NCBI RefSeq assembly: GCF_006494655.1
Contig: NZ_VHIM01000009.1
Span: 62,001-126,000 of the forward strand
DNA length: 64,000 nt
Source: Arthrobacter agilis
GTDB taxonomy: Bacteria > Actinomycetota > Actinomycetes > Actinomycetales > Micrococcaceae
Reading direction: 5' to 3'
The position numbers and the translations under genes are program-made. Below the pieces are notes generated by a model, which worked only from the letters and a program-made list of their open reading frames with translations, did no database searches and was not told where the DNA came from. Within the stretch, counting starts at the first letter, position 1, and every line of letters begins with the position of its first letter. This document shows positions 17,651 to 26,635 of the stretch, one piece after another.

Positions 17651-18223
17651 ATGACCGTCCATCCCATCACGATCACCGGCGAACCGGTCCTGCACCGGCG
17701 CGCACAGCCCGTCGAGGCGTTCGACGACGAACTCCGCGCGTTGATCGCCGACATGTTCGAGACGATGGACACCGCGAACGGGGTGGGTCTCGCCGCACCG
17801 CAGATCGGGGTGGGACTTCGCATCTTCGTGTACGGCATGGAGAACGACGACGACGTCCCAGCCCGCGGCGTACTCGTCAATCCGACGCTCGTCACCTCGA
17901 AGGTTCCTGGCGCCGATCCCGACCCGGACGAGGAAGCCGAGGGCTGCCTCTCCGTTCCGGGCGAGGCCTTCCCGCTGAAGCGGGCCGAATGGGCCCGCGT
18001 CTCCGGGTTCGACGGCGACGGCGCTCCGGTCGAGTTCGAGGCCACCGGGTGGTTCGCCCGGTGCATGCAGCACGAGTACGACCACCTGGACGGGAAGCTG
18101 TACGTCGACCGCCTGAATGCGAAGCATGCCCGCCGGGCGAAGAAAGCCACGAAGAACAACGGGTGGGGAGTTCCGGGACTGACGTGGATGCCCGGCGTCG
18201 ACCCCGACCCTTTCGGGCACTGA
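17651..18223 (+). CDS. def: Peptide deformylase
   Basis: Removes the N-formyl group from nascent proteins. All three motifs are intact: [10 protein letters not shown] at 44-53, EGCLSVPGE with Cys99 as metal ligand, and QHEYDHLDG with His141, Glu142 and His145. The 190-residue length and C-terminal extension ([19 protein letters not shown]) are typical of actinobacterial deformylases. It follows the acyl-CoA dehydrogenase by 5 nt and is probably cotranscribed, an unusual partner since def often lies near fmt. Confidence 0.96.
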   Translation: MTVHPITITGEPVLHRRAQPVEAFDDELRALIADMFETMDTANGVGLAAPQIGVGLRIFVYGMENDDDVPARGVLVNPTLVTSKVPGADPDPDEEAEGCLSVPGEAFPLKRAEWARVSGFDGDGAPVEFEATGWFARCMQHEYDHLDGKLYVDRLNAKHARRAKKATKNNGWGVPGLTWMPGVDPDPFGH

Positions 18224-18301
18224 GGGGCGCCCCGCCCCCTCTGATAGCGCGGATCGGGCCCCAGGAATCGCGGGGATCGTCGAGGTCCTGCCGGATCTGC
18301 C

Positions 18302-19609
18302 TTAAGCGGCATCCCGCGGCGCGGCGCTCGGCACGCCGTCGTCCAGCTCGGATGTGGGAGCCGAGGCAAGGTCCTCCAGGCGCCTGATGCCCCTCAGCGG
18401 GCCGAGCAGTGCGACCAGGGGTGCCATGCACGCGATGACGACGCCGGTCAGCACGCCCGCGCGGATGCCGATGGTCTCCGCGAGGATCCCTGCGGCGAGG
18501 CTGGCGAGGGCGAGCATTCCCCAGCTCACCGTCCGTGACGCGGCGCCCAGCCTGCCCATCATCCCCGGAGGGCAGACGCGTTGCCGGAAGCTCGACCCGA
18601 CCACGATGTTCCAGGACACGCTGGCCCCCATGACGAACATGCCGGCGACGCCCCAGAGCATGCCCCAGCCCGGCGACAGCAGCAGGAGGCTGGCGTAGCC
18701 GAGCACGCCCGGCACCATGGACCAGCGCCAGAGCGGCCCGGTCCCGAAGCGGTCGCCCATCGACTGGGCGGTGATCCCGCCCACGGCTCCGCCCAGCGAG
18801 GCCGCAGCGAGCAGCATCCCGAGCCACACCTCCGATTCACCGACTGATCTGAGCACCAGCAGTACGAGAAGTGACGCGGCGATGTTGCCGCCCAGGTTCC
18901 ACAGCGCGGCGTTGAACAGCAGGGCGCGCAGCGGCGCCGTACTGAAGGTGTAGCGCAGGCCGTCCGCCATCTCGCGCAGGATCGGTTGCCTGCTCGGCGG
19001 CGCCACGACTTCGCGGACGTCGAGGCGCTGCACGGCCACGAGGGACACGATGAACGCGCCCAGCTGGACCAGCAGCGTGTTCGACGCCCCGGCGATGGTC
19101 GTGAGCCATCCTGCTGCTGCCCGTCCGGCGGCATCCGCCGCAGCGCCCGAACCGGTGATCAACCCGTTGCCCTCGATGAGTTCATCCGGTGTCACGGCCT
19201 GTTGGACCAGTGCGGCGTCCGCCAGCTGGAAGAAGACCGACGCCGTCCCGGCGACGAAGGCCGTGGCGAACAGCAGTGGCGTGCTCAGGAAACCGAGCCA
19301 ATAGCCGAGGGGCAGGAGCCCGAGGACGACGACACGCACGAGCAGCGCGCTCATCATCACGGGTTTCCGGGGCAGACGGTCCACCCACACCCCGATGACG
19401 AGTCCCAGGACCAGCCAGGGCAGGAAGGTCATGCCCGCGAGCGCAGCGACCTCGAAGTTGCTCGCTTGGAGTTCCACGGCCGCGATGATCGGCAGGGCCA
19501 CGGCGGCGACGGCGTTCCCGAGGACTCCTGAGGTGCTCGAGACCAGGAGGGCGCGGAAATTGCTGTTACGCCTCAGCAGGTGCTGTCCCCCACCGCCCCC
19601 GTCGCTCAT
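18302..19609 (-). CDS. MFS transporter (EntS/macrolide-efflux-like)
   Basis: The 435-residue membrane protein has about 12 predicted transmembrane helices. The cytoplasmic loop 2-3 signature IGVWVDRLPRKPVMM is a form of the MFS motif G-x3-D-R-x-G-R-R, and LADAALVQQAVTPDELIEGNGL is typical of the EntS/TIGR00900 exporter group. Substrate unknown. It ends 79 bp from def, convergent. ATG at 19609. The upstream region toward rnpB has no second gene, so it is a single-gene unit. Confidence 0.87.
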   Translation of the reverse strand: MSDGGGGGQHLLRRNSNFRALLVSSTSGVLGNAVAAVALPIIAAVELQASNFEVAALAGMTFLPWLVLGLVIGVWVDRLPRKPVMMSALLVRVVVLGLLPLGYWLGFLSTPLLFATAFVAGTASVFFQLADAALVQQAVTPDELIEGNGLITGSGAAADAAGRAAAGWLTTIAGASNTLLVQLGAFIVSLVAVQRLDVREVVAPPSRQPILREMADGLRYTFSTAPLRALLFNAALWNLGGNIAASLLVLLVLRSVGESEVWLGMLLAAASLGGAVGGITAQSMGDRFGTGPLWRWSMVPGVLGYASLLLLSPGWGMLWGVAGMFVMGASVSWNIVVGSSFRQRVCPPGMMGRLGAASRTVSWGMLALASLAAGILAETIGIRAGVLTGVVIACMAPLVALLGPLRGIRRLEDLASAPTSELDDGVPSAAPRDAA

Positions 19610-20169
19610 CAGATCACCCTAACGGAGCGGGCGATACATGATCGGGCGCTTCGGGTGCGCGCCGCAGAGCAGTTCGCCGGGCCTTGACGATCGGGGAGGC
19701 TCCGCTGATAATCCTCGGTCGCACGGCGGCGGCCCGACAAAGTTCCCGGTTTCACCGTTGGCTGATCCGGCCTGCGCGGATTGCCGCACCTCGCGGGGAG
19801 GCGGATCATTGGATATGGAAGGAAGTCCGGCGGTCGTTCCCCCAGCGGCATCGCCGTGGACTCCTTCCGAGGCGGCTATAGACGCCGGCGGCCCCTGCCT
19901 CTTGAGACCGGGCGGGGGCCGTTCACCCCCTCCGTGGTGACCAGACCGGCGGCATGCGGCCGTCATCGACCGTACGTCCTCTGCGAGCTTCGGGGCAGAC
20001 GAACGGGCCAGCCCCGAAAGCCCCAGCTGTGGGCCGACCCGTTCTCACCGTCGCGCTTGCGTACGAGACCCACGGCGGCTTTCACAGATTAGGCCCATCA
20101 CCGGCGCTGGACAACGTATGACGCGCCGCGCGCGGGTCGCCCTTGACGGCAGCGCCAGCAGGTGGGGTG
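19610..20169. other. 560-bp intergenic stretch without a supported gene
   Basis: Between the MFS gene start and the 3' end of rnpB no reading frame has credible coding character. The best one (19638-19940, plus) is low-complexity with Gly/Pro/Arg bias. Two structured stretches are visible. One is a hairpin at 19817-19868 with an 11-bp outer stem, one bulged base and an inner 6-bp stem around a C-rich loop. The other is a possible pseudoknot at 19987-20044. Promoters for the MFS gene and processing or termination signals of rnpB must also lie here. Confidence 0.5.
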
Positions 20170-20580
20170 GTCGAGGGATGGGTCGACCGATACGCCGGGT
20201 TCTGTCATCGCACGACGTCGCCATCGTGCAAGTGGCGGCCATCCATCTACGAACGCCGTTGCCGACGCCCTCCAGCGGCCTACCCGTGCACTCGGGCGGG
20301 CAGCCCTGATCACGCGCACTGTCTGGCCTTGCTCCGGGTGGGGTTTACCGAGCCGCATCGGTCACCCGATGCGCTGGTGGTCTCTTACACCGCCTTTTCA
20401 CCCTTACTTCCCTCCGGCCTGGACCGGAAAGGGAAGCGGTCTCTTTTCTGTGGCACTGGCCTGCGGGTTACCCCGAGTGGGCGTTACCCACCACCCTGCC
20501 CTGCGGAGCCCGGACGTTCCTCGGTGGAGCAGCCCGTGGGCACCTCCAACGCGGCCGCCTGGTCGACCCATCCACCTCCA
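20170..20580 (-). ncRNA. rnpB: RNase P RNA, bacterial class A
   Basis: Catalytic RNA that matures tRNA 5' ends. On the reverse strand the conserved 5' core GAGGAACGTCCGGGCTCC and the distal core ACAGAACCCGGCGTATCGG are both present, about 340 nt apart. The terminal P1 helix is formed by GATGGGTCGACC near the 5' end (20561-20573) and GGTCGACCCATC near the 3' end (20177-20188). A GGTAAACCCCAC internal element resembles the segment binding the tRNA CCA tail region. Exact ends are estimated from P1. Confidence 0.93.
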
Positions 20581-20684
20581 GTCTAGGCCCGCTCCCCTCG
20601 TCCCCGGTGCAGCATCGGCGTCGGCCGGCCGGCCGGCGTCGCCCGCCCACGGTCCCTACCCTCGACGTCGTATACGGTTGATCG

Positions 20685-21446
20685 GTGCTGATCCTGCTTC
20701 CCCCGTCCGAAGGCAAGTCCGCCGCTCGCCGGGGAGACCCGCTGGCCATCGAGGACCTTCACTTCCCGGAGCTCAACCCTGCCCGCAGAGCGGTGCTGCG
20801 CGCCCTCCGGACCGTGAGCGCCACGGATGACGCCCTCGGGGTCCTCGGTGTGGGAGCCTCGCTCATCGAGGACGTACGACAGAACCTCGTGCTCGAGGAA
20901 GCTCCCTCCGCGCCCGCACACGATATCTATTCCGGAGTGCTCTACGACGCCCTGGGCTTCGCCCGGATGACGCCGGTGCAGAAACGGAAGGCGAGGGACC
21001 ACTGCGTCGTCGTGTCCGGATTGTGGGGAGCCATCGGCTTCGGCGACCCGATACCGGCCTACCGTCTCTCGATGTCCGTGGCCCTCCCGGAGATCGGCCG
21101 GCTCGCAGGGTACTGGAAGAAGCACCTCGCCGGCCCCCTGGCTGACCACGCCGGCCGGGATCTGATCGTCGACTGCCGCTCGAGCACCTACGCCGCCGCG
21201 TGGGCGCCGCCGCCGGAACAGACCGCCGCGGTTCACGTGGTCCAGGTCCGCAACGGAGTCCGGACCGTCGTCTCGCACTTCGCCAAGCACACCCGCGGCG
21301 AGCTGGCGCGGCACCTGCTCGTCCGCCGTGGAACGGCGCCCGAGACGCCTGAGGCGCTGCTCCGCGCCACCCGGGAGAAGTGGACCGCGGAACTCGAGCC
21401 GGCCACCGCGAGGAAACCTGCCCAGCTCACCATCCTGCTGGACTGA
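20685..21446 (+). CDS. yaaA: YaaA family peroxide-stress protein (DUF328)
   Basis: The 253-residue protein begins LILLPPSEGKSAARRGDPL, the diagnostic PPSEGK motif of the YaaA/DUF328 family. The core SGLWGAIGFGDPIPAYRLSM matches the conserved SGLYGLLRPLDxIxPYRLEM region, and the C-terminal KHTRGELARHL matches the conserved helix. In E. coli YaaA lowers free iron and limits oxidative DNA damage. The GTG at 20685 has TACGGT 6 nt upstream (20673-20678), again a leaderless layout. It is divergent from rnpB and shares that 100-bp promoter region. Confidence 0.9.
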   Translation: MLILLPPSEGKSAARRGDPLAIEDLHFPELNPARRAVLRALRTVSATDDALGVLGVGASLIEDVRQNLVLEEAPSAPAHDIYSGVLYDALGFARMTPVQKRKARDHCVVVSGLWGAIGFGDPIPAYRLSMSVALPEIGRLAGYWKKHLAGPLADHAGRDLIVDCRSSTYAAAWAPPPEQTAAVHVVQVRNGVRTVVSHFAKHTRGELARHLLVRRGTAPETPEALLRATREKWTAELEPATARKPAQLTILLD

Positions 21447-21479
21447 CCGCGGCGAGCGGAACGGTCCAGGTGTATCGCG

Positions 21480-22418
21480 CTAGGACGCCACCAGCTCGAT
21501 CTCGAACCCCTCCGCGTTCTCGAGGTAGGCCGCGTAGTGCTCGGGGCCGCCCGCGTAGGGGTGTGCGTCCCTGAACATCAGGCTCCAGCCGTGGCTGACC
21601 GCCCGGCGGGCAAGGAGATCGACGTCGGCGCGGGACCCGGCACGGAAGGCCAGGTGGTTGACGCCCGGCCGCCGCCGCTCATGGACGCTTCCCGTGACAT
21701 CAGGGCCGCTCTCCAGCACGATGTAGAACGTCTCGGAACCGTAGCTGACGCCGTGCTTCCACTCTTCCCGTCGCGGGAAGCCCAGGCGCTCCAGCAGCCA
21801 GCCGAGGCTCGAGACGGCGGACGGCAGATCAGCGGTCCACACCTCCACATGGTGCAGCTGCCCCGCCGGGCGTGGCGTCTCCGCGGGCGCGGCAACCGGG
21901 ACCGCTTCCTTCTCCGCGGCGCGCGGTTTCCACGGGACGCCTGCCATCCCGGCGTCCATGGCCTCGTTCGAGAGCCGGTCGGCGTCCTTGTTGCGTTCGC
22001 GCGGAATCCATTCGTAGGTCACCTGGCGGGGGTTCATCACCGTGCGTGCCTTGCCGGCGAGGACGCGCATGTCCGCATGCTTGATCTGCCACCGGCCGGA
22101 CATCTGCTCCACCACCAGCTTGGAGTCCATCTTCACGTGGACCGATGCCTCCGGGTTGATCTCACGGGCGAGCTCCAGCCCCGACACGAGGCCCGAGTAC
22201 TCGGCCACATTGTTCGACGCCTTGCCGATATAGGCGGCTTTCTCCACCAGTATCCGCCCCGTGTCGGGGTCCCGGACGAGCGCACCGTACCCGGCGTGGC
22301 CGGGATTACCCCGGGAACCGCCGTCGGCCTCGACGATCAGGCGCTGCGGTGCCCCGTCCGCGCCGGGCCCGGCCGTCCGGTCCGAGGCATGCGGGTCGAA
22401 GAGTTGCTGATCAGTCAC
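21480..22418 (-). CDS. RNase HI domain fused to a VOC (glyoxalase-like) domain
   Basis: Residues about 26-158 are an RNase HI of the mycobacterial Rv2228c-type subgroup with the complete DEDD site: Asp32 (IVEADGGSRGNPG), Glu73 (NNVAEYSGL), Asp98 (VKMDSKLVVEQM) and Asp145/147 (RNKDADRLSNEA). After a Pro/Ala linker, residues 188-312 form a VOC fold (LHHVEVWTADLPSAV, NHLAFRAGSRADVDLL, and a C-terminal ENAEGFEIELVAS). In mycobacteria and Streptomyces the RNase H domain is fused instead to a CobC-like phosphatase, so the second domain here differs. The GTG start at 22418 overlaps the upstream stop (GTGA), supporting coupling. RNA:DNA hybrid hydrolysis is firm by motif; the VOC substrate is unknown. 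Confidence 0.9.
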   Translation of the reverse strand: MTDQQLFDPHASDRTAGPGADGAPQRLIVEADGGSRGNPGHAGYGALVRDPDTGRILVEKAAYIGKASNNVAEYSGLVSGLELAREINPEASVHVKMDSKLVVEQMSGRWQIKHADMRVLAGKARTVMNPRQVTYEWIPRERNKDADRLSNEAMDAGMAGVPWKPRAAEKEAVPVAAPAETPRPAGQLHHVEVWTADLPSAVSSLGWLLERLGFPRREEWKHGVSYGSETFYIVLESGPDVTGSVHERRRPGVNHLAFRAGSRADVDLLARRAVSHGWSLMFRDAHPYAGGPEHYAAYLENAEGFEIELVAS

Positions 22419-23164
22419 GACTGCTGGTTCCCCCAGTCCTCGGACCGGACCAGGATGCACCCGGAGTCGGGGCAGAGCACGATGTCGTCTGCCGCGGCCC
22501 CGGCGATGTCGGCCAGGTCACCCGGGCTCAGCTGCATGCCGGAACCCTCGGACTTCCCGTTGAACAGACGGGCCGCACCGACCCCCCGGCGCGCGAGGAT
22601 CCGCTCGTAGATCGCCAGGAGCGGGGCATCGAAGGTGGCTGCGAGGTCGTCCCGCTTCGCCTGCACGCCGATCCGCTGAGCCTCGATATCCGCGAGCTCG
22701 GCGTCGCGCGCCTCCTCGAGGGCCCGGAGTTCGTCGCGGACACCACTGGTGCGGCCCTGGACCTCCGCCCGAACACCCCGCGCGGTCTCGACGCGCTCCA
22801 TGACGTCGAGTTCCACGTCCTCGAGATCGGACCGACGCTTGGTGAGGGACCCGACCTCGTGCTGGAGCGCCGTCAGGTCCTTGGACGTCCCGGTGCCGCT
22901 GTTCAGCCGCTTCTCGTCACGCTCGAGACGCGTGACCACGGACTGCACCTCGTCCTCCGCCTTCGTGAGTTCGCGTTCGAGATCCCCCAGCACCGTCGTC
23001 GCCCGGACCAGCTCCGCGTCGACCTCGGCGACCCGGGACGCCAGCACGGCGAGCTCCGGGTTGCTTCGGGCAGCGGACGCCTGCCGGACGAGCTTGTTCA
23101 GGGACGAGTCGAGGGCCTGCAGATCGAGCAGGCGGAGTTGTTCCTCGGGTGCAGCCTTGGCCAC
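22415..23164 (-). CDS. CdsZ-like coiled-coil protein with degenerate C4 zinc ribbon
   Basis: The 249-residue protein has a long heptad-rich coiled coil (roughly residues 20-170, e.g. TKAEDEVQSVVTRLERDEKRL), then the conserved C-terminal domain. Homologues have two CxxC pairs. Here the first is replaced by NGKSEGSGMQLSPGDL with no Cys, and the second is C-x4-C (LCPDSGCILVR). The family (Rv2229c and others) sits with Nif3-like and RNase H genes. GTG start at 23164 with GGAGG upstream. It overlaps the RNase H-VOC gene by 4 nt. Function not established; a nucleic-acid or ribosome-associated role has been suggested for relatives. Confidence 0.88.
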   Translation of the reverse strand: MAKAAPEEQLRLLDLQALDSSLNKLVRQASAARSNPELAVLASRVAEVDAELVRATTVLGDLERELTKAEDEVQSVVTRLERDEKRLNSGTGTSKDLTALQHEVGSLTKRRSDLEDVELDVMERVETARGVRAEVQGRTSGVRDELRALEEARDAELADIEAQRIGVQAKRDDLAATFDAPLLAIYERILARRGVGAARLFNGKSEGSGMQLSPGDLADIAGAAADDIVLCPDSGCILVRSEDWGNQQS

Positions 23165-23294
23165 GGTAAACCTCCAGGATGGGAACGGGACGGACAGATG
23201 GGGCGGGGACAGCAGTGCGCGGGAGCAGGGTCGTTCAAGCCTAGGCCACCCGGCCGGACAGGACCCGCCCGCCTCGCCATCCCGGGCGCGGTGG

Positions 23295-24242
23295 TCAGCG
23301 CCCCGGTGTGAGGACGAAGTCCCAGGGATCCGTATTGACTCCGCTGACCCTGATGTCAGTGGTGAACCCGTGATCGGCCAGGACGTTCCCGAGGGCGTCC
23401 GCGGCCGGCGTGAGCCACAGCCATTCGCTGCCGAAGTGGGACACGTCGATCAGGAATGGGCCGGCCTGTCCCGCGGCTTCCCGCGCCTCCAGCGCCGGAT
23501 GGTGACGCAGGTCGGCCGTGACGAAGACGTCGGCCCGGCTGGCCCGGACGCGCCCGAGGAGGGAATCGCCCGCGCCCCCGCACACGGCGATCCTCCGCAC
23601 CAGGGCGTCCCTGTCCCCCGCGACCCGCACTCCCCCGGCCACCGCGGGGAGGATCGAGAAGACCGCCTCGGCGAAGGCCCCGAGGGGCACGGCGGTCTCG
23701 AGGTCCCCGACGCGTCCGATACCTTCCTCCGGCAGTCCGTTCGCCGCCTCAGCGAGTGGCCGCACGTCCCGCAGTCCCAGGGCGTCCGCGAGGACATCGG
23801 AGACGCCGCCGACGGCGCTGTCACCGTTCGTATGGACCGTGACGAGGGCGCAGCCGGACTCGATGAGCCGATGCAGCACCTCGCCCTTGAACCCCGAGGC
23901 CGCGACCGACGACACCGGCTTCAGCAGGAGGGGGTGGTGGGAGACGATCATCGCCGCGCCCCACTCGAGGGCCTCGTCGAGGACCGCAGCAGTGGGATCG
24001 ACGGCAAAGAGGATCCTCGGCACCCGCGTGGTGGATCGCCCGGCGACCAGCCCGACGGCGTCCCACCCCTCGGCCAGACTCTCCGGCCACAGTTCCTCGA
24101 CCGCGGCGAGCACGTCCGCCACGGTGGGTTCCTTCTGGTCGTCCGACCCGGCGAACCGACCTACCGCCGGCCTATCGGTGTCCTCGGAGGCGCTGGGGGT
24201 CGTACCGGCGTCGTGCCCGTTGTCATCCATGACACCAGTCAT
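23295..24242 (-). CDS. Nif3-like dinuclear metal centre hexameric protein
   Basis: The 315-residue NIF3/YqfO/YbgI family protein resembles GTP cyclohydrolase I type 2 homologues. Motifs: ESLAEGWDAVGLVAG near the N-terminus, metal ligands in MIVSHHPLLLKPV (His-His) and VTVHTNGDSAVGGVSDVLA (His and Asp), and the C-terminal TADLRHHPALEA plus DVSHFGSEW. ATG at 24242 or 24230; neither has a clear Shine-Dalgarno. It is upstream of the CdsZ-like gene on the same strand with a 130-bp gap. Biochemical role uncertain in the family. Confidence 0.9.
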   Translation of the reverse strand: MTGVMDDNGHDAGTTPSASEDTDRPAVGRFAGSDDQKEPTVADVLAAVEELWPESLAEGWDAVGLVAGRSTTRVPRILFAVDPTAAVLDEALEWGAAMIVSHHPLLLKPVSSVAASGFKGEVLHRLIESGCALVTVHTNGDSAVGGVSDVLADALGLRDVRPLAEAANGLPEEGIGRVGDLETAVPLGAFAEAVFSILPAVAGGVRVAGDRDALVRRIAVCGGAGDSLLGRVRASRADVFVTADLRHHPALEAREAAGQAGPFLIDVSHFGSEWLWLTPAADALGNVLADHGFTTDIRVSGVNTDPWDFVLTPGR

Positions 24243-24336
24243 ACCGCCGTCGGATCGCGGCTCCAAGTCGGAGCGGCTTCGCTGCCGGCTGATCCGGCCC
24301 GGGAATCTTCGACGGGTGCCGCGCATTGACACAGTC

Positions 24337-24861
24337 ATGAAGACATTCGTGCTTGGAGGAGGCTGCTTCTGGTGCCTCGACGCCCTGTACCAGAAGACCC
24401 GCGGCGTGACGGAGGTGGTGTCCGGTTACACCGGCGGTCACACGCGACACCCCGACTACGACTCCGTGTGCTCGGGCATGACGGGTCATGCGGAGGTCGT
24501 CGCGGTGAGCTTCGACGAGACGGTGATCCCGGAGGACGTCATCCTGGACATGTTCTTCGTGTCCCACGATCCGACCACCCTCAACCGGCAGGGCTACGAC
24601 GTCGGCACCCAGTACCGCAGCGTCATGTACTACCAGGATGCAGAGCAGCAGGCGCTCTTCGAGGACGCGATCGCGCGCAACCAGGAGAACTGGAAGAACC
24701 CGATCGTGACCGAGGTCAGCAGGCTGCCCGATTTCCATGTCGCCGAGGACTGGCACCAGAACTACTACGCGAAGCACCCGGAGCAGGGGTACTGCCAGGT
24801 GATCATCAATCCGAAGCTCTCCAAAGCCCGCAAATATTACTCCCAGTGGCTCGCGGCATAG
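24337..24861 (+). CDS. msrA: Peptide-methionine (S)-S-oxide reductase
   Basis: Repairs oxidised Met (S-sulfoxide) using thioredoxin. The catalytic motif GCFWC has the nucleophilic Cys10. The sequence SGYTGGHTRHPDYDSVCSGMTGHAEVV is standard, and a C-terminal resolving Cys is in GYCQVIINPK. Length 174 is typical. ATG at 24337 gives the canonical MKTFVLGGGCFWC; a GTG seven codons upstream is possible. It is divergent from the Nif3-like gene. Confidence 0.96.
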   Translation: MKTFVLGGGCFWCLDALYQKTRGVTEVVSGYTGGHTRHPDYDSVCSGMTGHAEVVAVSFDETVIPEDVILDMFFVSHDPTTLNRQGYDVGTQYRSVMYYQDAEQQALFEDAIARNQENWKNPIVTEVSRLPDFHVAEDWHQNYYAKHPEQGYCQVIINPKLSKARKYYSQWLAA

Positions 24862-24984
24862 GCCTGCGGACGCCCGGCCGTTAAACTGACCGCCGTCCGG
24901 CCGCGGCGGCTTCCGGGCCCCGCGCCGCACGAGCACGCGCCAGACCGCTGATATCCTCCGACTCCCGAACAGGCAGGCCCCCGC

Positions 24985-25920
24985 ATGGCAAAGATCTACG
25001 ACGACGTCACCCAACTGGTCGGTCGCACGCCCCTCGTCCGCCTCAATCGCCTGACCGAGGGTCTCGACGCGCAGGTCGCCGTCAAGCTCGAGTTCTACAA
25101 TCCGGCCAACAGCGTGAAGGACCGGATCGGCGTGGCGATCATCGACGCCGCGGAGAAGGCCGGCGCGCTCCTGCCCGGCGGAACGATCGTCGAGGGCACC
25201 TCCGGCAACACGGGGATCGCGCTCGCGATGGTCGGTGCAGCACGCGGCTACAAGGTCATCCTCACCATGCCGGAGACAATGTCCACCGAGCGCCGCGTCA
25301 TGCTGCGGGCCTACGGCGCGGAGATCGTTCTGACCCCGGGCTCGGAGGGCATGCGGGGAGCCGTCGAACGCGCCAAGGACATCGTCGCCTCGACGGAGAA
25401 CGCCATCTGGGCCCAGCAGTTCGCCAACGCGGCAAACCCGGCCATCCATCGGGCGACGACGGCGGAGGAAGTCTGGGAGGACACGGATGGAGCGGTGGAC
25501 ATTTTCGTGGCGGGCGTGGGCACGGGGGGCACGATCACGGGTGTCGGACAGGTCCTCAAGAACCGCAAGCCCGGCGTGCAGATCGTCGCCGTCGAGCCCG
25601 CCGACTCGCCCATCCTGAACGGCGGGGCTCCGGGACCGCACAAGATCCAGGGCCTCGGCGCCAACTTCATCCCCGAGAATCTCGACCGTGACGCGTACGA
25701 CGAGGTGTTCGACGCCACGGTCGAGGATTCCGTGCGTGTGGCGCGTGCGCTCGGCACCCAGGAGGGAATCCTGGGCGGCATCTCCTCCGGGGCCATCGTG
25801 TGGGCAGCACTCGAGCTCGCGAAGCGACCGGAGAACGCCGGTAAGCTCATCGTGGCCATCGTCTGCGATTTCGGCGAGCGGTACATCTCCACGGTGCTCT
25901 TCGACGACATCCGCGGCTGA
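24985..25920 (+). CDS. cysK: O-acetylserine sulfhydrylase (cysteine synthase A)
   Basis: PLP enzyme converting O-acetylserine and sulfide to cysteine. PLP Lys45 is in [12 protein letters not shown], the phosphate loop in [13 protein letters not shown], and the Gly-rich cofactor loop in [13 protein letters not shown]. The loop [13 protein letters not shown] marks CysK rather than CysM. 311 residues, ATG at 24985. Upstream TATCCT near 24952 is a candidate -10. The serine acetyltransferase gene follows after 62 bp, so the two steps of cysteine synthesis form one operon. Confidence 0.97.
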   Translation: MAKIYDDVTQLVGRTPLVRLNRLTEGLDAQVAVKLEFYNPANSVKDRIGVAIIDAAEKAGALLPGGTIVEGTSGNTGIALAMVGAARGYKVILTMPETMSTERRVMLRAYGAEIVLTPGSEGMRGAVERAKDIVASTENAIWAQQFANAANPAIHRATTAEEVWEDTDGAVDIFVAGVGTGGTITGVGQVLKNRKPGVQIVAVEPADSPILNGGAPGPHKIQGLGANFIPENLDRDAYDEVFDATVEDSVRVARALGTQEGILGGISSGAIVWAALELAKRPENAGKLIVAIVCDFGERYISTVLFDDIRG

Positions 25921-25982
25921 CCGGACCCGGCCGGCCGGATGTCCGGCACGAACAGCGACCACGAATCATGCGAAGGTGACCG

Positions 25983-26570
25983 GTGAGCTTCCTAGAACGA
26001 CTGCGCGAGGACCTCGGGACCGCGCGCACCCATGACCCTGCGGCCCGCGGGTCACTCGAGACCACGGTGGTCTACTCGGGCCTGCACGCCATCTGGGTGC
26101 ATCGCCTGACGCACCGGATGTGGCGCAACGAGAATCTCCGGTTTCCGGCGCGTGCCCTCGCCCAGCTCGCCCGGGCGCTCACGGGGGTGGAGATCCATCC
26201 GGCCGCGACCATCGGCCGCCGGTTCTTCATCGACCACGGCATGGGGATCGTGATCGGGAGCACGGCCGAGATCGGCGACGACGTGATGCTCTACCAGGGC
26301 GTCACCCTCGGCGGTCGATCGCTCGAGAAGGTGAAGCGGCACCCGACCATCGGCGACCGCGTCACCATCGGCGCCGGCGCGAAGGTCCTCGGTCCCATCA
26401 CCATCGGTGCCGGCAGTGCGGTGGGCGCCAACGCCGTCGTCGTCAAGGACACCCCACCGGACTCGATCGTCACGGGCATCCCGGCGACGTTCCGGCACCG
26501 GGACTCGCGGCGCGAGACGCAGCCCGCGGTCGATCCGGCCGAGTACGTGGATCCCGCCATCTACATCTGA
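25983..26570 (+). CDS. cysE: Serine O-acetyltransferase
   Basis: Makes O-acetylserine from serine and acetyl-CoA, the substrate of adjacent CysK. Left-handed beta-helix hexapeptide protein of 195 residues. The N-terminal helical part is short (EpsC-type), then [23 protein letters not shown] with the catalytic His and Asp-His-Gly, then [16 protein letters not shown] at 25983. The C-terminal tail [12 protein letters not shown] ends in Ile, consistent with the CysK-binding tail of cysteine synthase complexes. Ends 13 nt before a large bidirectional terminator. Confidence 0.95.
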   Translation: MSFLERLREDLGTARTHDPAARGSLETTVVYSGLHAIWVHRLTHRMWRNENLRFPARALAQLARALTGVEIHPAATIGRRFFIDHGMGIVIGSTAEIGDDVMLYQGVTLGGRSLEKVKRHPTIGDRVTIGAGAKVLGPITIGAGSAVGANAVVVKDTPPDSIVTGIPATFRHRDSRRETQPAVDPAEYVDPAIYI

Positions 26571-26583
26571 CCCGGCGGGCACG

Positions 26584-26625
26584 AACGCACGAAGCCCCGG
26601 ACCGCGGTCCGGGGCTTCGTGCGTT
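26584..26625. terminator. Bidirectional terminator between cysE and gnd
   Basis: A continuous 42-nt perfect palindrome (21-bp arms meeting at 26604/26605) centred on ACCGCGGT, placed 13 nt after cysE and 10 nt from the gnd stop. There is no U-tract. Confidence 0.85.
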
Positions 26626-26635
26626 CCAGCGTGCG

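Noticed and set aside
19638-19940. 100-codon plus-strand ORF in the gap before rnpB
   Set aside because: Low-complexity Gly/Pro/Arg protein, no ribosome site, overlaps a strong RNA hairpin; not supported as a gene.
20143-20830. Reading frames across the rnpB region (147-222 codons)
   Set aside because: They overlap the RNase P RNA with its conserved cores and P1 helix; coding is not credible.
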